Part shown: positions 6,748 to 11,655 of the stretch, piece after piece
How the letters are laid out: each line of letters starts with the position of its first letter
Numbering within the stretch: the first letter of the stretch is position 1
Assembly: GCA_030836935.1 (NCBI GenBank)
Contig: JAUPMA010000203.1
Span: 1 to 11,655, forward strand
Direction of reading: 5' to 3'
From: Pseudomonadota bacterium
Lineage (GTDB): Bacteria; Pseudomonadota; Gammaproteobacteria; SZUA-229
Length of the DNA: 11,655 bases
Program-made: the position numbers and the translations under genes
The notes under the pieces: model-generated
What the model was told of the DNA's origin: nothing
Databases searched by the model: none
Seen by the model: only the letters and a program-made list of their open reading frames with translations

Positions 6748-9057
6748 CTACCAGTAGGTGCGCCGTGTCCAGTAACTCATGCCGGGTATATCGGTAATTC
6801 CCAGGTACAGATATATTTCATCCCCGAAAAATCCGCCGCTTTCAGCGCGCTTGCCAATTGTCAAACGCAATTTGTTGCCAAAAAAACCGGCATAGGCCGA
6901 AACACCATAATTTTCTCGATCCGTGCCAGTTCGATTCTTCTGCTGATGATTGTAACTCGGACCTATTCCCCAGGAACTGAAAAGACTGCTTTGATTGCGA
7001 TGACTGAAAAATAAATCAGCCTGGTTAAATACGGTGCGCTCATCAAATGATTGTTGCACCGCGTAGGGCGTGAGCTTGATATTCACCGACCAGGGATTAC
7101 TGAACATCCATTTTGGTTCCCACGATAGACTCCAGCCAGTATTGGATACATCATAAGCCAGCTCATAAGGCAGTAACTGATACCAGCCATTCAGAGCGGT
7201 AGACTGATTCCACGCAGTGTCTTTTTCGTCACCCAGCCCGGATTCCACACCAAAAGCTGTCATGCCCATAAGACCACGCAATGAATCGCCGGTTATTTCC
7301 TGTTCCTGTTTTTCGAGCTCCAGTAAACGCAGGCTGGCGCGTGATGCCAGGGGATAAAACCATTTCAGTTCATCTTCATGACGTAATTTGAGAATACGGC
7401 GAATAATAAAATCGGAATTGGTTGTGTCGTAACTGTCGGGTAGCAGGGAGATGAATTCACGCAACTCCGGATCGGCTTGCGGATGCAGCCTGGAAACAGC
7501 AATCAGTGTTGATGATACCAGCAACACATTGGATGACAGATTGTCATCAGCATCTTTCCAGGCCCACTGCCAGGAATTCTGTTGTAATGTATTTCCATAT
7601 TCATTTTGCGCCAGTTGCGCAATAACTGCCCGCGCCAGGGCGGATTGTTTTTTGTCTGCCGCCAGAAATAATCCGTCATACGCAAGATGTGCCTGTTCAG
7701 CCAGGCAATGATTGTAGGTATCGGCATTGTTTCCGGCCATGATGTTTTGCCGGTAACAGCGATAACGCGCAATATTGTTGATGGCATCATAAACACCGGC
7801 GTAGTAATCGTACTCACGGAATGCTTCATCAATGAACGCACCAAAATGCGCCAGAAATTCACCGGTGATGGGCGGGTGACGTGTAGTTAGAAGAATTTTT
7901 CTGTCGCCATTGCCTGACCAGTCAGCTGAACGCAGCACATTGTACAGTTCATATTCTTCGCCCGAAGCAATGGCACCGCCCAGAAACGACAGCTGACTGA
8001 ACAACCCGAAACCGCCGGAGTGATTTGCCGTGTTTGCAATTTCGGACCGTAGCGGACGGCGGCTGGCCGGATCAAGATAAATATAATTGTATTGCGCGTC
8101 ATCCGGTTTTGGTTGCAACTCGGTTAATGCGCGCGCTACGCCAAGCGGTACATTGTCAAATACGCCGCCATCCACAAAATCACCGGATGTCGCCATATAA
8201 TCCGGCGGACATTTTGTGCTGTCTTGCAGACCAGTTTCTGCACGATCCTTATGCAGGCAATAATCAAGATGCACACGACCAAATGCCACCGGAAATGCGC
8301 TGCTGGCCAGCAGGGCACGGATTACACTTTCCTTGTCCAGGCCGATATTATTTTTTTTACCGGATTGCAAATACAAAACATTGCCCAGCATGGGATTCGT
8401 CTGGTCAACCAGATAGGATTCAATAATTATTTTGCCCGGTTCCTGCGCAGAAGATTTCAGAATAAAAGGTATGACAAATCGCTGGTTGCGCACCCGGACA
8501 CCATCCACTTCCATGACCACAGGTTCGGTGCGCGTAACCGTTAGCGCCACCGGTATTGCGCAATCGTTGCGATAAACAGGTTCATCGAGCAAAACGCGCA
8601 GGCGGTTAATGACCTGATCAAATGCGCGCCGGCTCAGCAGGCCATCATCACGTGCATAATCGCGCGGATTTTCCGGTAACAGATTCTTGAATCCGACATC
8701 CAGCCAGATGTCGCGAAATAAATTGTTGTTAATCACATCATCTGTTTTGCCCTGCATCAACTGATCATCCATGCACCAGCTCATGGCAGACACCAGCGCA
8801 TTGATACCACCTGCTGAAGCGCCGGCAATAGCGGCCAGTTCGGCCGGATATTTATCGCTGCGCTGTTCAGGAAATTGCCGCATCAATTTAAGCTGCCGCA
8901 CAATGGCCCAGTTAAGGCCGGCTTCATAAGATCCAAGACTGATGCCGCCGCTGATCGCCAGCGATATCGGCACATTCCTGTTTTGGGTGGATGCCGCATT
9001 CAGGGCAGAACATGAATACAGCAGCAGGACAAGGCAGAGCGGGACTTTTTTTATCAT
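6748..9057 (-). CDS. Exported patatin-like phospholipase with predicted C-terminal outer-membrane beta-barrel
   Basis: The start at 9057 is chosen because GGAG lies 6 bases upstream; the ATG at 9069 has no such site and would add four residues before the signal. Numbering here follows the 9069 start (773 residues; subtract 4 otherwise). Residues 5-25 form a signal sequence: cleavage after LNA (23-25) is plausible, and LYSC at 17-20 is an imperfect lipobox. The patatin domain (about 33-415) has the oxyanion-type SGGISLG (40-46), the nucleophile elbow GASAGG (83-88, Ser85) and the dyad VDGGVFDNVP (299-308, Asp300), so it should be an active lipid acyl hydrolase. A helical linker follows (about 415-600). 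Residues about 600-773 show alternating aromatic/polar strands and end in Thr-Tyr-Trp, as in BAM-inserted barrels. Six cysteines (99, 170, 271, 287, 438, 455) would suit disulfides outside the cytoplasm. No POTRA or Omp85 signature was recognised. Confidence 0.85.
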   Translation of the reverse strand: MIKKVPLCLVLLLYSCSALNAASTQNRNVPISLAISGGISLGSYEAGLNWAIVRQLKLMRQFPEQRSDKYPAELAAIAGASAGGINALVSAMSWCMDDQLMQGKTDDVINNNLFRDIWLDVGFKNLLPENPRDYARDDGLLSRRAFDQVINRLRVLLDEPVYRNDCAIPVALTVTRTEPVVMEVDGVRVRNQRFVIPFILKSSAQEPGKIIIESYLVDQTNPMLGNVLYLQSGKKNNIGLDKESVIRALLASSAFPVAFGRVHLDYCLHKDRAETGLQDSTKCPPDYMATSGDFVDGGVFDNVPLGVARALTELQPKPDDAQYNYIYLDPASRRPLRSEIANTANHSGGFGLFSQLSFLGGAIASGEEYELYNVLRSADWSGNGDRKILLTTRHPPITGEFLAHFGAFIDEAFREYDYYAGVYDAINNIARYRCYRQNIMAGNNADTYNHCLAEQAHLAYDGLFLAADKKQSALARAVIAQLAQNEYGNTLQQNSWQWAWKDADDNLSSNVLLVSSTLIAVSRLHPQADPELREFISLLPDSYDTTNSDFIIRRILKLRHEDELKWFYPLASRASLRLLELEKQEQEITGDSLRGLMGMTAFGVESGLGDEKDTAWNQSTALNGWYQLLPYELAYDVSNTGWSLSWEPKWMFSNPWSVNIKLTPYAVQQSFDERTVFNQADLFFSHRNQSSLFSSWGIGPSYNHQQKNRTGTDRENYGVSAYAGFFGNKLRLTIGKRAESGGFFGDEIYLYLGITDIPGMSYWTRRTYW

Positions 9058-9100
9058 TTGGCACTCCATTCAGGTGAGTATGCACTGCACCGTGTGCGGT

Positions 9101-9106
9101 TATAAT
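9101..9106 (+). promoter_or_regulatory. Candidate -10 box (TATAAT) for the two-TM protein gene
   Basis: A perfect TATAAT sits 34 bases before the ATG at 9141, in the 83-bp divergent gap. No good -35 hexamer lies 16-18 bases upstream and there is no extended TGn. The same A/T core read on the minus strand (TATTAT) could also serve the patatin-like gene. This is a motif-based guess. Confidence 0.4.
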
Positions 9107-9140
9107 AGGCGCAATTGAATCACTCAGCACTTCCCCCCGT

Positions 9141-9824
9141 ATGTTTTCCTTCTGGCGCGAATACCCTGAACTGGCTGATGTCATTTTGCCGCAAAAAATC
9201 ATGCGGCCGTTCTGGCATCCCAAAGCCAATACTCTCGATAACCATGTGTTTTCGACTGATCTGCCTTATGAAAGGCCGCTGCTGATATGCAGCGGCATTT
9301 TAGCCAGCGCCCTGCTCTGCCTGGCTCTGGCTGCATTTGTGATCTGGCGTCACCTGCATGCAAGCGAGCCCAAAACCGGCCTTGATAATGAACTGATTAT
9401 TACCATTTTGCTGTCGGGCCTGGCACTGGGCGCAGGCGGTTATTTCATTCACCTGTTCATCCGTGCGGTGCCGGTGCGTCACTGGCAACTGGATCGCCAG
9501 ACGCACCGTATTACTGTGCCGCTGCCAACACTTGTACCGGATTATTTCTCCGATCAGTACGATCAGTTTCAGGCAAAAATCCTGCACGAAATAAACATCC
9601 TTGGCCGGCGGCGTGCGCGCCTGGTTATTGAACATCGCCAAAGCGGCCGACAGATTTGCATTTTTGTCGGCAGTGATGCCAACAGCAGGCTGGTAGGTTA
9701 CTGGTCCTTTATTGTTCAGTACATGAAACCGGATGCGCCGCTACCGGATGTACCGGCGTTAAATCATTTCCCCAATACCACACCGGGTGTGCGACAACAG
9801 GTCAGCAATCATTATTCGCTGTAA
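9141..9824 (+). CDS. Two-TM membrane protein of unknown function
   Basis: I do not recognise this 227-residue protein. Seen: a short N-terminal cytoplasm-like stretch with many aromatic residues and prolines (1-45), a hydrophobic segment at about 47-69, a short polar loop, a second hydrophobic segment at about 85-109, and then a soluble, strand-rich C-terminal domain of about 115 residues. That domain contains [17 protein letters not shown] (113-129), a basic [16 protein letters not shown] (155-170), and [10 protein letters not shown] (188-197) before a proline-rich tail. The layout, two TM helices followed by a PH-like beta domain with a late W..(I/L)..YM, is loosely reminiscent of DUF6708-type proteins, but that is impression only. 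Codon use and composition resemble the neighbours. The ribosome binding site is unconvincing (a C-rich stretch precedes the ATG). It appears to be a single-gene unit, divergent from the patatin-like gene. Confidence 0.75.
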   Translation: MFSFWREYPELADVILPQKIMRPFWHPKANTLDNHVFSTDLPYERPLLICSGILASALLCLALAAFVIWRHLHASEPKTGLDNELIITILLSGLALGAGGYFIHLFIRAVPVRHWQLDRQTHRITVPLPTLVPDYFSDQYDQFQAKILHEINILGRRRARLVIEHRQSGRQICIFVGSDANSRLVGYWSFIVQYMKPDAPLPDVPALNHFPNTTPGVRQQVSNHYSL

Positions 9825-9877
9825 ATCCTGCGTTGAATTCTTTGGTTTCTGGTGTAGCAACAAAACCTGGAGTTATT

Positions 9878-9930
9878 TACAAAAAAACCCGCATTGCGGG
9901 TTTCTTGTGTATGGCGCGCCCGGCGGGATT
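9878..9930 (-). repeat. Downstream copy of a 53-bp direct repeat (tRNA-Arg tail plus terminator)
   Basis: This segment is identical over 53 bp to 10036-10088, at a spacing of 158 bp. Read on the minus strand it starts with the last 19 nt of the tRNA-Arg gene (9930 to 9912, including CCA), then an 8-base linker, then the complete terminator hairpin. Identity stops sharply at both ends. It is a tRNA tail without a tRNA body, so it cannot itself encode a functional tRNA. Confidence 0.95.
9881..9903 (-). terminator. Rho-independent terminator, duplicated copy
   Basis: The hairpin AAACCCGC-AAT-GCGGGTTT (8-bp stem, 3-nt loop, 9885-9903) is followed on the minus strand by a run of T ending at 9881. 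It is identical to the one directly after the tRNA and would catch read-through. On the plus strand a shorter T-rich stretch follows the stem, so it may also end transcripts of the gene finishing at 9824. Confidence 0.85.
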
Positions 9931-10035
9931 ATTCAGCACTTCCTTGTGCCTCACCCTGCGGGCTCGCTACGCTCGTTCAAATTCATTCCAGATGAATTTG
10001 TCAAACCCACGGTTCGAACCCCACCAGACCCACCA
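9931..10035 (-). other. Spacer of the tRNA-tail repeat, with a strong hairpin
   Basis: This is the 105-bp unique part between the two 53-bp repeats. It holds a perfect 9-bp inverted repeat CAAATTCAT-(5 nt)-ATGAATTTG at 9978-10000 and a 10-bp palindrome GGTTCGAACC at 10011-10020. On the minus strand the latter lies in a context resembling a degenerate tRNA T-arm (GTGGGGTTCGAACC, compared with GTGGGTTCGAATCC in the tRNA). No open frame with coding character was seen. It would be transcribed only if the first terminator is leaky. Confidence 0.6.
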
Positions 10036-10088
10036 TACAAAAAAACCCGCATTGCGGGTTTCTTGTGTATGGCGCGCCCGGCGGGATT
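10036..10088 (-). repeat. Upstream copy of the 53-bp direct repeat (overlaps tRNA-Arg 3' end)
   Basis: This is the partner of 9878-9930, identical over all 53 bases. It covers the last 19 nt of the real tRNA (10088 to 10070) and its terminator. With the spacer it makes one complete 158-bp unit, 10036-9878 apart, plus a partial second copy, about 1.3 units in all. Confidence 0.95.
10039..10061 (-). terminator. Rho-independent terminator of tRNA-Arg
   Basis: The stem AAACCCGC/GCGGGTTT with an AAT loop (10043-10061) is followed on the minus strand by seven T (10045 to 10039). It begins 8 bases after the tRNA CCA end, a typical placement for ending a tRNA transcript. Confidence 0.9.
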
Positions 10089-10146
10089 CGAACCCACGAC
10101 CCCAGCCTTCGGAGGGCTGTACTCTATCCATCTGAGCTACGGGCGC
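10070..10146 (-). tRNA. argX: tRNA-Arg(CCG)
   Basis: This 77-nt minus-strand gene folds as a full cloverleaf. The acceptor arm is GCGCCCG/CGGGCGC with discriminator G and encoded CCA. The D arm is GCTC/GAGT with one G-T pair, the anticodon stem is CAGCC/GGCTG with loop CTCCGAA, and the T arm is GTGGG/CCCGC with loop TTCGAAT. The anticodon CCG reads the arginine codon CGG. It closely resembles E. coli tRNA-Arg(CCG), encoded by argX there; the symbol is by isoacceptor, not by synteny. It lies 36 bp after the comM stop on the same strand. A weak promoter-like pair (TTGCGT at 10181-10176 and CCTTAT at 10159-10154) precedes it, so it could have its own promoter or be processed from a comM read-through transcript. 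Its last 19 nt are duplicated at 9912-9930. Confidence 0.97.
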
Positions 10147-10182
10147 GAATGCGATAAGGATACCGTGTTCGACAAACGCAAG

Positions 10183-11655
10183 CTAGTTCTGGCTTGCCAT
10201 CATTCTATCCAGCGTGCGGTAGGAAATGGCTTCGCTCAAGTGCGATGCATTAATGTCCGGTTTGTTTTCCAGATCGGCAATGGTGCGCGCCAGTTTTAGA
10301 ATGCGATGATAGGCGCGTGCGGAAAGATGGAATTTTTCCATGGCTTGTTCGAGTAAATGACTTTCTGCCGGATTTAATCGGCAATATCTGTCAACTTCCC
10401 GTCCGCTTAACAATGCATTGGCTTTGCCGGCACGTTGTGTTTGCAATTCATACGCTTGCATGACGCGTTCACGAATTTGCTGCGAAGTTTCGCCGGTGGC
10501 CTGGGCATTTTTTAATTCATCGTGTGCCAGCCGTGGCACTTCAACATGAATGTCTATGCGATCCAGCAGGGGTGCAGAAATGCGTGCACGATGCTTGCGT
10601 TGTTGTTCGATGCTGCATTGGCAGAGTGATTTGCCGTCGCAACTGTAACCCTGCGGGCAGGGGTTCATGGCCGCAATTAATTGAAAGCGCGCCGGATACT
10701 CGGCCTGACGTGCGGCGCGGGAAATGACAATGCGTCCGGTTTCCATGGGTTCGCGCAACACATCGAGTACGCGGCGATCAAATTCGGTGAGTTCATCGAG
10801 AAATAAAACACCATTGTGCGACAGGGAAATTTCGCCGGGACGCGGACTGGAACCACCGCCAACCAGCGCCACACCAGATGCCGTGTGGTGCGGATCGCGA
10901 TATGGCCGCCGGCCAAAGCTGGCAACATCAAAACCGGATGTTGAAATCGAACAGATGGCCGCCGTTTCCAGCGCCTGTTCTTCACTCATGCCTGGCAAAA
11001 TACCGGGCAAGCGGCTGGCAAGCATGGTTTTGCCGGTGCCGGGCGGGCCGATCATCAGCATGTTGTGCGAACCGGCAGCAGCAATTTCCAGTGCACGACG
11101 GGCACGATGCTGACCGCGCACCTCGCTCATGTCCGGCACATTGTGCGCAGCTGTTGCCGACGCTGACGGCGGTGCCGTCAGTTCACCCTGCTTCTGTAAA
11201 TAACGGCAGATGTCCAGCAGATGCTGTGCCTGGCGCACATCCACATTGGAAACCAGCGCAGCCTCTTTCGCATTGATGGTGGGCAACACCAGCGTGTGGC
11301 CTGCATCGCGTGCGCCCAGCGCCGACGGCAGGGCACCATTCACTGACCGCAACTCGCCACTCAAAGCCAGCTCACCGTGAAATTCATGCTTGCCGAGGGC
11401 GGCAAGCGGGATTTGCCCGGTAGCCGCCAGGATGCCCAATGCAATCGGTAAATCGTATCGGCCACCTTCCTTGGGTAAATCAGCAGGCGCCAGATTCACC
11501 GTGATGCGACGCATGGGAAACTCAAAGGCAGAATTGATGATGGCGGCACGTACCCGGTCGCGGCTTTCGCGCACGGCAGCTTCCGGCAGGCCGACAATGG
11601 AAAAGGCCGGTAAACCGTTTGAAATGTGGGCTTCGACGGTAACCGGCAGGGCGTG
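10183..11655 (-). CDS. comM: ComM/YifB AAA+ ATPase (Mg-chelatase-like), N-terminus cut by window edge
   Basis: The frame is open to the right edge and gives 490 residues. A GTG at 11574 could be mistaken for a start, but the 27 codons before it encode the conserved [20 protein letters not shown] family N-terminus, so only about 15-20 residues are missing. Order seen (numbered from the window edge): N-terminal ChlI-type domain including [20 protein letters not shown]; Walker A GPPGTGKT (203-210); Walker [12 protein letters not shown] (282-292); a cysteine-rich insert [17 protein letters not shown] (331-347); [12 protein letters not shown] (363-374); and the C-terminal Mg-chelatase domain with [19 protein letters not shown]. 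ComM is known as a hexameric helicase that drives branch migration when single-stranded DNA is integrated during natural transformation. In many homologues the insert begins NPCPCG; here the second Cys is replaced by Gln and another Cys lies four residues on. The gene precedes tRNA-Arg. Confidence 0.95.
   Translation of the reverse strand, partial: HALPVTVEAHISNGLPAFSIVGLPEAAVRESRDRVRAAIINSAFEFPMRRITVNLAPADLPKEGGRYDLPIALGILAATGQIPLAALGKHEFHGELALSGELRSVNGALPSALGARDAGHTLVLPTINAKEAALVSNVDVRQAQHLLDICRYLQKQGELTAPPSASATAAHNVPDMSEVRGQHRARRALEIAAAGSHNMLMIGPPGTGKTMLASRLPGILPGMSEEQALETAAICSISTSGFDVASFGRRPYRDPHHTASGVALVGGGSSPRPGEISLSHNGVLFLDELTEFDRRVLDVLREPMETGRIVISRAARQAEYPARFQLIAAMNPCPQGYSCDGKSLCQCSIEQQRKHRARISAPLLDRIDIHVEVPRLAHDELKNAQATGETSQQIRERVMQAYELQTQRAGKANALLSGREVDRYCRLNPAESHLLEQAMEKFHLSARAYHRILKLARTIADLENKPDINASHLSEAISYRTLDRMMASQN

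Noticed and set aside
9878..10088. attL/attR of an integrated element at a tRNA 3' end
   Set aside because: A tRNA 3' tail repeat is what integration leaves, but the segment between is only 105 bp, has no integrase or cargo, and the repeat includes the terminator. A tandem-repeat origin fits better.
9787..10299. Plus-strand open frames through the tRNA and its repeat
   Set aside because: They read the complement of the tRNA-Arg and of the duplicated tail; the translated text is the well-known artefact of tRNA genes read as protein.
11572..11574. GTG at 11574 as the comM start
   Set aside because: The 27 codons upstream encode conserved family sequence in the same frame, so the true start lies beyond the window edge.

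Overview
The window looks like ordinary chromosome of a gammaproteobacterium of moderate GC content. The pointers are a cmoA/cmoB pair, a YciA-type thioesterase, a ComM/YifB gene and a tRNA-Arg(CCG) that closely resembles the enterobacterial one, with an encoded CCA. Genes are densely packed, mostly on the minus strand, and two junctions are ATGA stop/start overlaps. I see no integrase, transposase, phage gene or CRISPR array. Placement below class level is not possible from the sequence alone.

Layout. Positions 1-4430 (minus) are a five-gene run, transcribed from right to left: cmoA, cmoB, an ScsD/TlpA-type membrane-anchored thioredoxin, a long-chain acyl-CoA synthetase, and a YciA-type acyl-CoA thioesterase cut by the left edge. 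CmoA makes carboxy-S-adenosylmethionine and CmoB uses it to complete cmo5U at the tRNA wobble position. The last two genes catalyse opposite reactions on acyl-CoA and overlap by ATGA. A 205-bp divergent intergenic region separates cmoA from a plus-strand SRPBCC-fold protein with an N-terminal membrane/signal segment (4636-5244). That gene converges on a minus-strand pyruvate kinase (5276-6733). Just upstream of the kinase, on the same strand, lies a large exported patatin-like protein (6748-9057) whose C-terminal part looks like a small outer-membrane beta-barrel. It is divergent from a two-TM protein of unknown function (9141-9824).

Positions 9825-10182 hold a minus-strand tRNA-Arg(CCG) with a Rho-independent terminator. 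Its last 19 nt plus the terminator are duplicated exactly, 158 bp downstream. This tRNA-tail repeat is reminiscent of the tyrT/rtT repeats of E. coli and is the most unusual structure in the window. Positions 10183-11655 hold comM (yifB), the AAA+ branch-migration helicase of natural transformation, with its N-terminus cut by the right edge.

Most of the window is housekeeping. The points worth a second look are the tRNA-tail repeat, the patatin/barrel fusion without an evident POTRA domain, and the coupled ligase/thioesterase pair.
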